Shown here: piece after piece, positions 38,445-48,220 of the stretch
Numbering within the stretch: the first letter of the stretch is position 1
Layout: each line of letters opens with the position of its first letter
Source of the DNA: CBDDLD01 sp965250025
Lineage (GTDB): Bacteria > Bacteroidota > Bacteroidia > Flavobacteriales > Flavobacteriaceae
Reading direction: 5' to 3'
Assembly (NCBI GenBank): GCA_965250025.1
Contig: OZ252283.1
Span: forward strand, 1,302,001 to 1,366,000
DNA: 64,000 nt
Program-made: the position numbers and the translations under genes
Notes under the pieces: model-generated
Told to the model about the DNA's origin: nothing
Databases searched by the model: none
What the model saw: only the letters and a program-made list of their open reading frames with translations

Positions 38445-39281
38445 TCAGAGCATCTGAGAAAGGTTGATGGAGTTGGTATGAGAATTATCGTTAGTATAAT
38501 AATCCTCCCATTTTTGTTTAAAGTTGAGCATGTAAGTCCTACTTATTTTTAATTTAACGTCATTGCGTTTGAGTATGACTTCTCCGCCCTGACTATTCAA
38601 CTTTACGTCTTTTATAACTTCAAGATTTACAATATAAGATCTGTGAATTCTTATGAAGGAATCATCCAATTGACTGTGAAAAAAAGATAAGCTACCTCTT
38701 AATAGCTTATTTAAAGACTTGCCATTACTTATGTACGAGATGGTGGTATAATTTTCTTCACTTTTTAAATAAAACAGGTCACTTTTAATGATTTTTAAAA
38801 AATCTGAATTCTTAGCATTCGATTTTAAAACTATTCGCTTTTGAGTATTTCTTGCGTTGTTGACATATAATAATAGCATTAAAATAACAAAGGGAATAAC
38901 CGCTATGCTAAACACTCTGTATAGTACAATTAAGAACGTATTTATAGAGGTGTCATGGATACCTACCCATAAACTTCTACACAGGAAAATAAAAAGTGTA
39001 ATAATAAAGAGCTCAATAAAATACCAATATAAAGCGAGGTAAGGACTACCGCCAAAAAGCGCTACTATTTTGGATCTTAAATATTTTTCCGAAACCAAGA
39101 ATACAATAGCGGAAACCAATGAATAAGACAATATTCTGATGATACCTGTAAACGTAAACCCATGCTCTATATCTCCGAAAGGTTCGAAAACAAATAAAAT
39201 GAAAAATGTGATACTAAAAATTGAGATTGTTAATACATGTATTAAACGGTCACTATTAATCAAATCTAATTTGAATTTCAT
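38445..39281 (-). CDS. Membrane-bound LytTR transcriptional regulator
   Basis: Four hydrophobic segments occupy about residues 12-155. A LytTR DNA-binding domain covers ~165-265 (SDLFYLKSEENYTTISYI ... FIRIHRSYIVNLEVIKDV). There is no receiver domain, so it is a one-component membrane regulator rather than a two-component response regulator. LytTR domains bind direct repeats upstream of secretion, adhesion or virulence genes. It is flanked by the redox/membrane pair on one side and the long T9SS-sorted head-repeat protein on the other, which could be a target. Confidence 0.85.
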   Translation of the reverse strand: MKFKLDLINSDRLIHVLTISIFSITFFILFVFEPFGDIEHGFTFTGIIRILSYSLVSAIVFLVSEKYLRSKIVALFGGSPYLALYWYFIELFIITLFIFLCRSLWVGIHDTSINTFLIVLYRVFSIAVIPFVILMLLLYVNNARNTQKRIVLKSNAKNSDFLKIIKSDLFYLKSEENYTTISYISNGKSLNKLLRGSLSFFHSQLDDSFIRIHRSYIVNLEVIKDVKLNSQGGEVILKRNDVKLKISRTYMLNFKQKWEDYYTNDNSHTNSINLSQML

Positions 39282-39385
39282 AATATTTTATAAGTCATGA
39301 ATAAAACGAAATTATATAAAAAATCGCAAAGATCTTTGACTACTGCCAATTCAATCAGAATTTTAAATAGTTGAGTGTACGAATA

Positions 39386-39433
39386 ATAAAAAAAGCACCA
39401 TACCATAAACGTATTCAGTTTATGATATGGTGC
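39386..39433 (-). terminator. Strong rho-independent terminator after head-repeat protein
   Basis: GCACCATACCATAAAC (39395-39410) pairs with GTTTATGATATGGTGC (39418-39433), a 16-bp stem with one C/A mismatch and a 7-nt loop. The A run at 39386-39394 becomes a T run on the minus strand. It therefore terminates the gene ending at 39507. Confidence 0.8.
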
Positions 39434-39506
39434 AAAACAAAACTAAAGTTCTGACATAAAAATTACACCTCTGTAAATATTAACCCGTTACAGGCGGTAT
39501 AAACCC

Positions 39507-41552
39507 TTATTCTATAATCATTTTTTTAGTATCGATTTTCTTCCCATCTACATATAAAGTGTAGTAATACATTCCAGCTGCTAAAGACTCGCTGTTAAAA
39601 TACAATTCCTGATCACCAAGTTGCTCTAAATTAATGTTGTCAATGATTTGTCCTGAAGTATTACTAAAAACAATAGCTGCTTTTATATGAGTTGTAGGGA
39701 CATAATACTTTATAGAAGTGGTGCCATTAAAAGGATTAGGAATGTTTTGGTACAATATAGCGCCCGAGTTTCTTTCTGCGGTAACTTCTTCCTGAGAAAG
39801 TGTGTTGCAAGCACAGTCTTCTAGATCAGAGATACGGTTCAATAAATCGTTAATCTGAAGTTGTTGGTTATCATTTTCCATTTCAACATCTTCGATAATT
39901 GGATTTAGATCTACAAATACCGAAGAACCGCCTTCAATTTCTATGGTTAGAACATTACCCCCACTTAATGTTGCACCGGTCAAATTTTGGTCGTCTGAAC
40001 TTACCAGAGAAGATAAATCAATCGTATTAGAACCTCCAGAAATTGATAAGGTGTTAGCCACTAAAGACAGTTCTTGATTATCGGTATTTACATAAGGTGC
40101 TAAATCAACAGTGCTGGTACTTCCTGTAATACTTAAAGTATTAGAAGATAGGCTTATATCTTGATTGTCGGTATTGGCTCCTGAAGCTTCCCATGCACTA
40201 CCATCCCATGTGTAAATGGCATTTTCTGTTGTGTCATAGACTAACATGCCCTCGTCACTTGTGTCTAAAGGCGACCCATCTGCAGCAGTTGCGGCCATAG
40301 TTGTTCGTTGTGCGGTTGTTAACCGGTTTAACAAAAACCCTTTGTCAGTATCACCAAGGTCTAACGACGCATTAGGATTGGCAGAAGTTGTACCTATACC
40401 TACACTATATCTGTTAGTATTGGTGTCTCCTCCTAATAGAAGAGTGTTAGCGACATTGTTATTGATGTTAGATCCTATAATCGCTGCATTACTCTGTAAA
40501 GTCTGGCTATTCGTTCCTAATACAATTTGATTGTTTCTGTCTATCGATGTGCTTGTTCTTGAATTGTAACCTAAGATGACATTATCTGTACCTCTTACAC
40601 TAGATTCGTTACCAATAAATACGTTTCGATCTGCACCTGAGGTTAACGAAAAATTTGCATTATGACCAATACCGATATTGTCATTTCCCGAACGGTTTAA
40701 AGACCCGGCAATAGCTCCCAAATAAGTATTTCTATCACCACCTGCCAGAGTAGTCTGTGAAGTGTCGTTGTTCCATCCGGCACCATAACCCACAAAAGTA
40801 TTTAAGTTACCGGTTTCGTTTCTGGCACCAGCATTATAGCCTAAAAAAGTGTTGGCGGTACCTCCAACATTTGAATGTCCGGATCCACCACCAAAAAAAG
40901 CATTTGCAATACCTGTAGAATTAGAAAAACCACTACCACGAGAGGTAATAAGATCTAACTCGTAGTTGCCAGTATTTCCAAATAAAGCATCAACATTTGT
41001 TTGTTGCCCGGTTTCTGCTCCTACAAAAGTATTTCCGTTACCTGTTGTATTTCCTCTACCAGAAGTAGAACCTATAAATGTGTTGGATTCTCCTGTCAAA
41101 TTATTAAAACCAGAATCTTCACCTACAAAAGTATTGTTAGACCCTGAGTCATTATTGGTACCCGACTCTTCACCTATAAATGTATTGTCTGTTCCCGTAT
41201 TATTCTGTTCGCCAGCTTCTGAACCAACAAAAACATTGTCAAAAGTCGTAGTAAATTTACCGGCCTCATGACCTATAAAGACATTCTCACCATCATTTGT
41301 AGCACTGGCACCTGCCATACTTCCCACCATTACATTTCGTGACCCAGTGTTTAGGGTGGAACCTGCACCATCTCCAATTAAAGTATTGAAATCTCCTGTA
41401 GTTAAAGAACCTCCAGTAGTGTAGGTCTGTTGCATACCTCCCTGATCAAAAGAAATGACACTTTGACCAAGAATTTCATTAGCTGTTTGTGCCTCCGAAC
41501 ACAAGCTTATTCCGATTAAAAAGGCAAAAGTTAATAGTAGTTGTTTTTTCAT
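39507..41552 (-). CDS. T9SS-sorted protein with YadA-head-like repeats
   Basis: A signal peptide (residues 1-21, ...LCSEAQ) is followed from ~45 to ~360 by many short repeats of the pattern N-(T/V)-F-(I/V)-G-x-x-(S/A)-G-x-x-N (DNTFIGEESG, NNTFVGEDSG, SNTFIGSTSG), resembling the left-handed beta-roll of trimeric autotransporter heads. A conserved block GFLLNRLTTAQRTTM lies near 400, then SLSSNTLSITGSTSTVDL-type repeats and a short coiled coil (NDNQQLQINDLLNRISDLED). The last ~85 residues are a type A T9SS tail (ILYQNIPNPFNGTTSIKYYV ... GMYYYTLYVDGKKIDTKKM). It is probably a surface adhesin. It is preceded by a cysteine pair (CACN) at the coil end. Confidence 0.85.
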   Translation of the reverse strand: MKKQLLLTFAFLIGISLCSEAQTANEILGQSVISFDQGGMQQTYTTGGSLTTGDFNTLIGDGAGSTLNTGSRNVMVGSMAGASATNDGENVFIGHEAGKFTTTFDNVFVGSEAGEQNNTGTDNTFIGEESGTNNDSGSNNTFVGEDSGFNNLTGESNTFIGSTSGRGNTTGNGNTFVGAETGQQTNVDALFGNTGNYELDLITSRGSGFSNSTGIANAFFGGGSGHSNVGGTANTFLGYNAGARNETGNLNTFVGYGAGWNNDTSQTTLAGGDRNTYLGAIAGSLNRSGNDNIGIGHNANFSLTSGADRNVFIGNESSVRGTDNVILGYNSRTSTSIDRNNQIVLGTNSQTLQSNAAIIGSNINNNVANTLLLGGDTNTNRYSVGIGTTSANPNASLDLGDTDKGFLLNRLTTAQRTTMAATAADGSPLDTSDEGMLVYDTTENAIYTWDGSAWEASGANTDNQDISLSSNTLSITGSTSTVDLAPYVNTDNQELSLVANTLSISGGSNTIDLSSLVSSDDQNLTGATLSGGNVLTIEIEGGSSVFVDLNPIIEDVEMENDNQQLQINDLLNRISDLEDCACNTLSQEEVTAERNSGAILYQNIPNPFNGTTSIKYYVPTTHIKAAIVFSNTSGQIIDNINLEQLGDQELYFNSESLAAGMYYYTLYVDGKKIDTKKMIIE

Positions 41553-41984
41553 GAGTTTTAGGTTTTAAAGATTAATAGCTGTACGATTGAATGATAGAAA
41601 AACAAAGGGGTATTACTCTGTATGCTTATAATAAAACTATGGCAATCAAATCGTTACTTCAAAAATAAATAACACTTAACTCAGAGAGTTTATGAAATGT
41701 GTGAGCGGTGATAAAAAATGCTTATCTGGTATGAAATCTTACATAGATGGTAAATCTATGAAGATTATAAGCCTAGGATGCTTTTCTTTAAGAGTTCATC
41801 GAAAAGAATCTATAAAGATTGACCATAAAATTAAAAGCGCTTCAGTTTGTCGTCAAATCCTTAGTATACTATCAAACCCTGTTCTTGGAAATAATGCTAT
41901 TAAAACTAACTTATAATCCATAACTTGGAAATATTTCCTTGACTACTAGCTTTAAAATGTTTAATTACAGATACTTATAATCTA
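41553..41984. other. Divergent intergenic region (contains a doubtful 74-codon frame)
   Basis: About 430 nt between the head-repeat gene and the histidine kinase gene. A plus-strand frame at 41692-41916 could encode a 74-residue basic, Cys-containing peptide, but it has no signal peptide, no recognisable domain and an atypical composition. No exact TAnnTTTG promoter was found on either strand. Confidence 0.35.
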
Positions 41985-43925
41985 ATGAAATCATTAAATC
42001 TATTTTGTATATCCTTTTTAATGCCTGTATTTTATTGCTGTTTGTTTTCTCAATCACAAAAGGTTACACAGGAGTTTATTGATAGTATATCCGCAACGCC
42101 AAGCATGTATTGGAATGATCCTTTTGAATTTTGGCATCACCCCGAAAAGTACGGGGTTGACCCACAAAAGCTTAAAAAATATCTTGAGGCGAATCCCGAT
42201 TTGAAAGGATGGCATATTTATTATTCGCGGGTAGCACATATGAAATGGTTGCAAAAAAATAAAGAAATGGACTCTGCTTTACATTATGCAGAAAAAGCGA
42301 TTAATGCATATGAAATTTTAAGCAGCAAAGAGTCGGTTAATTGGGACCAACTGATGTTAATGTATTATTTGGTTAGCAAGGCAAAGCGGAGTTTTCAAAG
42401 AGATTTTGACGCGTCTACAGAGAGCATGTTAACAGCGCTTAAGCTTGCAAAAAAAGAATCTCTAAGGAATTGGGAGGGCATTTGTTATTCGGGAATTGGA
42501 ACTAATCATTTTAATCTGGGAAATGACAGTATCGCATTGTCATATTTTAAGTTGGCAAGCAAAGATACATTGCATATGAGTAATCCAAGAGCCTCAATTT
42601 CTATTAATGCGATTATGGGCTCAATATATAATAAAATGGGGTATCAGGATTTGGCAAAACGGCATATCATGCATGCCATTAATACCTCTGGAGAAAGTGA
42701 TTTCAAGCTAAATTTATTTGCCCTTTATGGTGCGCTAGCAGATATTTATAATCAAGAAGCACAGCAAGATTCTATTCGTTATGCATATAGTAATGCTATT
42801 AGAAGTTATGAAAACTATAACATGAAAAGTGTGCGCTATAAAGGTGATAATCTATATCTCTATAATTTGTATAAGGCATTTTTTTTACTTGAAGAAGGCC
42901 ATTTAGACCAAGTTATAACATACACTACTAAAGCCATTGAGAATTGCATTTCTATGGAAAAGATCAATGTCTTTGAAAAAAATGCAGTTATTATGGCAGC
43001 TGACCTACTCGGCAAAGCCTATGAAAGAAAAGGAGATGCAAAGCAATATTCTGAACTCTTAACAACCGTATCTACATACTTAGACCGGTTTCATAAACAA
43101 AAGTTAGAAGAGGGAATGGAGCGTTTAGAGATTAAGTATCAAACCAAAGAAAAAGACCTTTCTATTGCACAACTTGAAGAAAGCAGGACACAACAAGATG
43201 CTATAATTGAACAACAAAGAATCATCAATTTTGGTATTATAGGATTGTTTATACTGTCTGTAGTAGCTGCTGTTTTGCTATGGAGACAACGTAAATTAAA
43301 GAACATGTATGAGAAAGAAAGCTTAGAACAGCGATTGCTTAGAGCTCAAATGCACCCGCATTTTACTTTTAATACTTTGTCGGTAATTAATAATATGATT
43401 GATAAAAATCCTAAAAAAGCAAAGCAATATCTGATCAAATTTTCAAGACTCTTAGCGTCAATATTTGAAAGTTCTACTGTTAGTTATGTCATGCTAAAAA
43501 CGGAGTTGAAAAATTTGCAAGCTTATATTGATTTGCAGCAGATAAGAATCCCGGATACCTTTGAATTTGAGTTGACATTAAATGGTATTGACACTGAAAG
43601 TATTTACATTCCGGGTATGATTTTACAACCCATTATTGAAAATAGTATTTCCCACGGTTTTATTGATATGAACAAGCCTGGTAAGATCACAATGGAGTTA
43701 AATCAGGAAAAATCTCTTATATCATGTAGAGTAGAGGATAATGGTAGTGGCCTTAAGGCAACTTCCATTGCTGGTAGGCAATCTTCAACGCAATTGATAT
43801 CAGATTTTTTGAAAAAGGTTACCAAGTCTGGGGTTACCATATTTGATAAAAAGAATACTTTTAATGATCAAAAGGGAGTGATAGTCACATTTTCCATTCC
43901 CTATAAATTGAGTTTATATGATTAA
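41985..43925 (+). CDS. TPR-containing LytS-type sensor histidine kinase
   Basis: A signal peptide (residues 1-23) leads to a periplasmic region of TPR-like helices (~60-360), a short coiled coil, one membrane segment near 410-430 (IINFGIIGLFILSVVAAVLLW) and a cytoplasmic kinase. The His_kinase (LytS/YehU) motif AQMHPHFTFNTLSVINNM places the phospho-acceptor at His459 (or His457). The ATPase N-box is LQPIIENSISHGF, followed by VEDNGSGL. It overlaps the response-regulator gene by 8 nt, making a dedicated pair. The signal is unknown; TPR sensors of this type usually monitor envelope or peptide signals. Confidence 0.9.
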   Translation: MKSLNLFCISFLMPVFYCCLFSQSQKVTQEFIDSISATPSMYWNDPFEFWHHPEKYGVDPQKLKKYLEANPDLKGWHIYYSRVAHMKWLQKNKEMDSALHYAEKAINAYEILSSKESVNWDQLMLMYYLVSKAKRSFQRDFDASTESMLTALKLAKKESLRNWEGICYSGIGTNHFNLGNDSIALSYFKLASKDTLHMSNPRASISINAIMGSIYNKMGYQDLAKRHIMHAINTSGESDFKLNLFALYGALADIYNQEAQQDSIRYAYSNAIRSYENYNMKSVRYKGDNLYLYNLYKAFFLLEEGHLDQVITYTTKAIENCISMEKINVFEKNAVIMAADLLGKAYERKGDAKQYSELLTTVSTYLDRFHKQKLEEGMERLEIKYQTKEKDLSIAQLEESRTQQDAIIEQQRIINFGIIGLFILSVVAAVLLWRQRKLKNMYEKESLEQRLLRAQMHPHFTFNTLSVINNMIDKNPKKAKQYLIKFSRLLASIFESSTVSYVMLKTELKNLQAYIDLQQIRIPDTFEFELTLNGIDTESIYIPGMILQPIIENSISHGFIDMNKPGKITMELNQEKSLISCRVEDNGSGLKATSIAGRQSSTQLISDFLKKVTKSGVTIFDKKNTFNDQKGVIVTFSIPYKLSLYD

Positions 43926-44661
43926 GACCATAGTGGTGGATGATGAGTCCTATATGATAGATGACATAAAGAAAAAGCTTAACGATTTTTTTCCGTATGA
44001 AGTTAAAGTTGTGGCTGAAGCCTTTAATGTTGCTGAAGGCTGTGATTTAGTAGACAAGTTGCAGCCCGATTTACTGTTATTAGATGTTCATTTGAAAGAT
44101 GGCAATGGTTTTGATCTTATTGCAAAGAGTACGTTTAAAAATTATAGTGTCATTTTTATAACAGGTTATGATACTAATGCAATTAAGGCTATTAAAGTTG
44201 GAGCACTAGATTTTATTTTAAAACCAATTGATGATGACGAATTTAAAACAGCCATGACCAAAGCAATCGAACTAAAAGATGAGAAAAAGCATTTAGAAAC
44301 TTCAATCTCAGTCTCAAAAGACTATTATCATGGTTTACAACCTCAAAAGATCATTCTAAAAACAGCCGATAGTATTTATGCAATAGACCAGAACGATATC
44401 CTTTACTGTCAGTCCGATGGCAATTATACCACAGTATATCTGTCTAAAGAAAACAAAATATTGATCTCCGGGCATTTGAAAAAAATAGAAGCGCTATTAC
44501 CTGAAGAACACTTTATACGCTGTCATCAATCTTTTATGGTAAATAAAACACATGTTATTAAATACAACAGGCAAGGCCATCTTTTACTCATAAATAAAGT
44601 TAAAATTCCGGTAGCAGCAAGACGAAGAGAAATGACCTTACGCCGCTTATTTGGACATTAA
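43918..44661 (+). CDS. LytTR-type response regulator
   Basis: The N-terminal receiver domain has the acidic pocket (VVDDE, Asp8-Asp9), phospho-acceptor Asp56 in LLLLDVHLKDGNG and the conserved Lys in FILKPIDD. The C-terminal LytTR DNA-binding domain (~145-245) includes ILYCQSDGNYTTVYLS and HFIRCHQSFMVNKTHVIKY. It is the partner of the overlapping upstream kinase. Likely targets are its flanking T9SS-sorted genes, by proximity only. Confidence 0.92.
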   Translation: MIKTIVVDDESYMIDDIKKKLNDFFPYEVKVVAEAFNVAEGCDLVDKLQPDLLLLDVHLKDGNGFDLIAKSTFKNYSVIFITGYDTNAIKAIKVGALDFILKPIDDDEFKTAMTKAIELKDEKKHLETSISVSKDYYHGLQPQKIILKTADSIYAIDQNDILYCQSDGNYTTVYLSKENKILISGHLKKIEALLPEEHFIRCHQSFMVNKTHVIKYNRQGHLLLINKVKIPVAARRREMTLRRLFGH

Positions 44662-44785
44662 GGTATTCTAATTACGGATTTTAAAGGTTTAAGAACGAAT
44701 ATCAATGTTTTGATATCGGATTTGGATTTGTTTTTTACTCCCGACACGTCTTTTCTAATTTTCAATGAATTTTAAATCTTTAATC

Positions 44786-46585
44786 ATGAAAAGAACATTA
44801 ATATTACTTCTTATTCTTATTGTAAATATCGACAGTGTTGTAATGGCACAACACCCATCATTAGATTACCTGAATACACTTGAAACCAATATAGGTAATG
44901 GTTTATCTATTAAGACCAAGGCAAGCACTTTAGACCATCAAGGCAATTTGATTGTAACAGGTGTCTTTAGAGGCGCATTGGATATTGACCCTTCAGAAAA
45001 TAATTACATTCTTACTAATCAATACTCTCAATCTCCAAACATAGGAACTCTGTTTATGGCAAAATATACCCCGGGAGGAGAATTGTTATGGGGAATTAAA
45101 ATAGGGGGTAATAATGTGGGTTCTTGTACTCCGGAAACCCTATCAGTAGACCATAACGGTAATATTATTGTGTCTGGCACCTATCGGTATGAAGTAGATT
45201 TTGACCCGGGGCCGGGCGAAGCTATTGAATATGCATTAGCGCGACATGATGGTTTCATATGCAAGTATAGAGGCAGTAATGGCGCATTAGTATGGAAAAA
45301 CCATATTTACAACTCAGGAGACCTTAAGGTATCCAGTCATAGTACCAATCTTAATTTTCCATTAATAAGTTATGGGAATACGGTAGTCACTGGATCCTTT
45401 AAAGATATCGTAAGCTTTGTTGATGTAAACGGTCAAACAGAACTGTTATATACAGATACGCCGGGCATGACCGATGGTTATATGGCCGAGTTAAATGTAA
45501 ACGGAGAATGGATTCGAGTACAAAAAGTCGGCTATTATGGGAAAAATGTAGATGTAAAAACCATAGACCATTACAGCAATACTAATGTGTTATTGGGCTT
45601 AAGAGTCAGTGACAGTACTCACGATGTCACCCTATTGAATGTATATGATGCGAATTGGAACAAATCAGAAATATTAGCATTGAGTGGGCTCTCCGCATTA
45701 TCGCCAACAACATTTGAATTACAAGATTTAGACATCGACCGACAAGATGGGGACCGGATTTATATGACGGGTAATTTTAAAGGTATAGTAGAAGTCAAAA
45801 ATGGTCCGGTGATCTTAACGAATATGTCCAGTTATTATGATAGCTATTTACTTAAGGTGAGTAGTACAGGTCATATGGATTGGGTGAAACATATCAGAGG
45901 AACGTCCCCGGGAGTTAGAGTCTTTCAAGCAACTCATGTTACTGCTGATGATGAAGAAATTTTTCTGGCTGGTAAGATTAGAGGAACTTATGATATTCTA
46001 AATCTTTATGGACTCAGCGAGGCTATAACCAGTAGCGGTAACTCACCCGTTGCTTGTATGATTAAATACCAATCTGGAGGCACAGTAAGCTGGAATCATA
46101 TTTTTGAAAGTAGTCTCAAGAACGAAATTAATAGTATTAATAAAAATGGAACACAAATTTACTTGTTTGGTACTTTTGAAGGGCTCACGGAATTCAATCC
46201 CGACCCAAATCAAAGCACTACAATTAATGTTACTAATAGTTCCAAAGATTTTTTCATAGGTAAATACCTGGATGATGTAAGTTCTGACTTATCTAAACGT
46301 ATGCCCGAAATTCCTGCTAAAGACCATAAATCCAGTCTGATGATATATCCTGATGGGCATGATACTTATAAAATTAAATACCTACCAAAAATGATGAAAA
46401 AGGATGATGCTTTAGCTTTTCAGATTTCAAATACCTTAGGGCAGGTGGTTTACAATGGTTTTATGAAATCAGAGGACGGAAGCTATGTAGCCACGGTAGA
46501 CCTTGGAAGAAATGAATCTGGAGTGTATATCGTTAAGGCTTTTACAACATGGGAGCTACCCATTAAAAGATTTTTTGTGCGATAA
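44786..46585 (+). CDS. T9SS-sorted beta-propeller protein with SBBP-type repeats
   Basis: The ATG at 44786 is preferred over 44765 because it starts the signal peptide (MKRTLILLLILIVNIDSVVMAQ). The body has repeats of the pattern D-(H/x)-x-GN-(L/I)-(I/V)-V-(T/S)-G-x-(F/Y)-x-x-x-(L/V)-D-(F/I)-DP (LDHQGNLIVTGVFRGALDID, VDHNGNIIVSGTYRYEVDFD), characteristic of SBBP/delta-60-like seven-bladed propellers. The last ~80 residues resemble a T9SS sorting domain (LAFQISNTLGQVVYNGFM ... GVYIVKAF) though the usual YPNP start is altered to YPDG. It sits downstream of the two-component pair and ends at a bidirectional terminator. Confidence 0.78.
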   Translation: MKRTLILLLILIVNIDSVVMAQHPSLDYLNTLETNIGNGLSIKTKASTLDHQGNLIVTGVFRGALDIDPSENNYILTNQYSQSPNIGTLFMAKYTPGGELLWGIKIGGNNVGSCTPETLSVDHNGNIIVSGTYRYEVDFDPGPGEAIEYALARHDGFICKYRGSNGALVWKNHIYNSGDLKVSSHSTNLNFPLISYGNTVVTGSFKDIVSFVDVNGQTELLYTDTPGMTDGYMAELNVNGEWIRVQKVGYYGKNVDVKTIDHYSNTNVLLGLRVSDSTHDVTLLNVYDANWNKSEILALSGLSALSPTTFELQDLDIDRQDGDRIYMTGNFKGIVEVKNGPVILTNMSSYYDSYLLKVSSTGHMDWVKHIRGTSPGVRVFQATHVTADDEEIFLAGKIRGTYDILNLYGLSEAITSSGNSPVACMIKYQSGGTVSWNHIFESSLKNEINSINKNGTQIYLFGTFEGLTEFNPDPNQSTTINVTNSSKDFFIGKYLDDVSSDLSKRMPEIPAKDHKSSLMIYPDGHDTYKIKYLPKMMKKDDALAFQISNTLGQVVYNGFMKSEDGSYVATVDLGRNESGVYIVKAFTTWELPIKRFFVR

Positions 46586-46607
46586 CACGAAATGAATGGG
46601 GGCATAA

Positions 46608-46644
46608 AAAAGGGTAAACGTAAATTCGTTTACCCTTTTGTTTC
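46608..46644. terminator. Bidirectional rho-independent terminator
   Basis: AAAAGGGTAAACG (46608-46620) pairs perfectly with CGTTTACCCTTTT (46627-46639) around a 6-nt loop. It lies between two convergent T9SS-sorted genes and has T runs in both directions. Confidence 0.8.
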
Positions 46645-46676
46645 ATAAGATGTTATAAATTTAATAACAACACAAA

Positions 46677-48128
46677 TTATTTGATAATAAGCTTTTTGGT
46701 ATCAGTAGTGTTATTATGGCTTATAATTTTTAGAATGTATATTCCTGTTGGAATGTTTTGAAGATCTAAAGTATTAGAGTCAAAATTCTCGGTAACCAAT
46801 CGACCATTAATATCATACAATCTAATCTTGCTCGCATTGTAACCTTCAATTTGAACCCTATCTGTTGCCGGATTAGGGAATACTTTTATCGTAGAGTTTA
46901 GAGATACAAATTCATCAATGCTAAGAATAGCACTAAGGTCAAACAGGCGGACTTGCCCACTGTTACCTCCACTATCATCAGCGCCTACAGCTAGGATGGT
47001 GCCATCAGCACTTAAGCTCACAGATTGTCCGAATTCATCGCCACCAACCAGACCATCAATATCGATCCCCATTTGTGTCCATGTACCGCTAATGTTTTGA
47101 TATACACGAACGTGGCCCGATCCACTACCGTTAGGATTATCATTTTCAGGAGCTCCAATGGCAACAACATTACCTGTTGCATTTATGGAAACCGAAAACC
47201 CTGAAAAATCCCCACCAGCTTCACCATCGATATCGTTACCAATTTGTGTCCATGTACCACTAATATTCTCATACACGCGTACATGACCAGAAAAGTTTCC
47301 GTTACCATCGTTTCTATTGGCAGCAATGGCTACTACAGAACCATTACTGTTTATACTTACAGCATTTCCAAAATCATCTCCAGTAGCTTCACCATCTATA
47401 TCCTGACCTACCTGCACCCAATTTCCGGCATTGTTTTGATAAACTCTTACTTGTCCGGGACGTGCCCCATTACTAATATTTTCGGTCGCACCAATAGCAA
47501 CAGTGGTGCCATCGGCACTTAAACTTACCGCTCTTCCGGAAAAATCACCGGAGGCTTCACCATTAATATCATTACCGATCTGTATCCACGTACCTCCTAT
47601 ATTTTCATACACGCGCACATGTCCGGCATTATTACCACTGCCATCATTGGTGCCAGCTCCAATAGCTAAGATGTTACCATTAGCACTAAGGCTTACTGCC
47701 TCACCCGAAAAATCACCAGAAGCTTCACCATCAATATCATTGCCAATTTGTGTCCATATTCCTCCTGTGTTTTCATATACGCGTACATGTCCCGCATCAC
47801 TACCATTGCCATCATTGGTTGTTGCCCCAACAGCAAGTATTGATCCATCGGCATTTAAACTCACGTCAACACCAAAAAAATCATCTGATGCTTCAGCTGT
47901 AATATCGCTTCCAATCTGTGTCCATGTGCCTGCTATATTTTCATAGACTTTCACATAATCAGAAAATGGAGCTCCGGATGCAAAAATGGTACCGTCTGCG
48001 TTTAGTGCTACAGAAGCACCAAAACGCCCTCCACCAGCATTTCCATTAATAGGAGTTCCAATTTGATTTTGAGCAAAAAATAAGGTTGTAAAACCTAAAA
48101 AAAAGAGATTAAGTAATTTTATATTCAT
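46677..48128 (-). CDS. T9SS-sorted FG-GAP/integrin-like propeller protein
   Basis: The start at 48128 (MNIKLL...) is preferred over 48137 because the predicted transcription start falls near 48138. A signal peptide ends ...LFFAQ. Six to seven repeats of about 60 residues follow, each with the pattern FG-x-x-VSL(S/N)ADGxxxAIGA then GHVRVYENIxGTW and QIGNDIDGEA, an integrin-alpha/FG-GAP-like propeller. The repeats are nearly identical in places, also at DNA level. The last ~75 residues are a type A T9SS tail (IKVFPNPATDRVQIEGYNAS ... IPTGIYILKI). It is likely a surface adhesive protein; no enzyme motif is visible. Confidence 0.85.
   Translation of the reverse strand: MNIKLLNLFFLGFTTLFFAQNQIGTPINGNAGGGRFGASVALNADGTIFASGAPFSDYVKVYENIAGTWTQIGSDITAEASDDFFGVDVSLNADGSILAVGATTNDGNGSDAGHVRVYENTGGIWTQIGNDIDGEASGDFSGEAVSLSANGNILAIGAGTNDGSGNNAGHVRVYENIGGTWIQIGNDINGEASGDFSGRAVSLSADGTTVAIGATENISNGARPGQVRVYQNNAGNWVQVGQDIDGEATGDDFGNAVSINSNGSVVAIAANRNDGNGNFSGHVRVYENISGTWTQIGNDIDGEAGGDFSGFSVSINATGNVVAIGAPENDNPNGSGSGHVRVYQNISGTWTQMGIDIDGLVGGDEFGQSVSLSADGTILAVGADDSGGNSGQVRLFDLSAILSIDEFVSLNSTIKVFPNPATDRVQIEGYNASKIRLYDINGRLVTENFDSNTLDLQNIPTGIYILKIISHNNTTDTKKLIIK
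46990..47950 (-). repeat. Tandem ~180-nt coding repeats in the FG-GAP-like gene
   Basis: Segments such as ttttcatacacgcgtacatg and gcttcaccatcaatatcat recur about every 170-190 nt across this stretch with few changes. DNA-level similarity between blades means recent duplication or gene conversion, and the copy number may vary between strains. Confidence 0.6.
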
Positions 48129-48144
48129 GGTTGTCATTTTTCGT

Positions 48145-48179
48145 CAAAACTATTTCAACCCATAGTCTTTTTAAACAAA
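48145..48179 (-). promoter_or_regulatory. Promoter of the FG-GAP-like gene
   Basis: On the minus strand TAGTTTTG (48152-48145) matches TAnnTTTG and TTTG (48179-48176) lies 23 nt upstream, at the edge of the usual -33 spacing. The start of transcription would be near 48138, leaving a leader of about 10 nt. Confidence 0.5.
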
Positions 48180-48220
48180 ATGTGACGAATGACATGTCTT
48201 CGTGTACGAATTACAACACT

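Noticed and set aside
40966..41271. 101-codon plus-strand Pro/Val/Ser-rich frame
   Set aside because: Antisense shadow of the YadA-head-like repeats, created by their regular codon pattern.
41692..41916. 74-codon plus-strand frame before the histidine kinase gene
   Set aside because: No recognisable domain, odd composition (basic with scattered Cys) and no promoter or start context; kept only as a remark in the intergenic entry.
47503..47946. 147-codon plus-strand frame with Pro/Ser-rich repeats
   Set aside because: It is the antisense shadow of the repeated FG-GAP-like gene; its repeats simply mirror the coding repeats.
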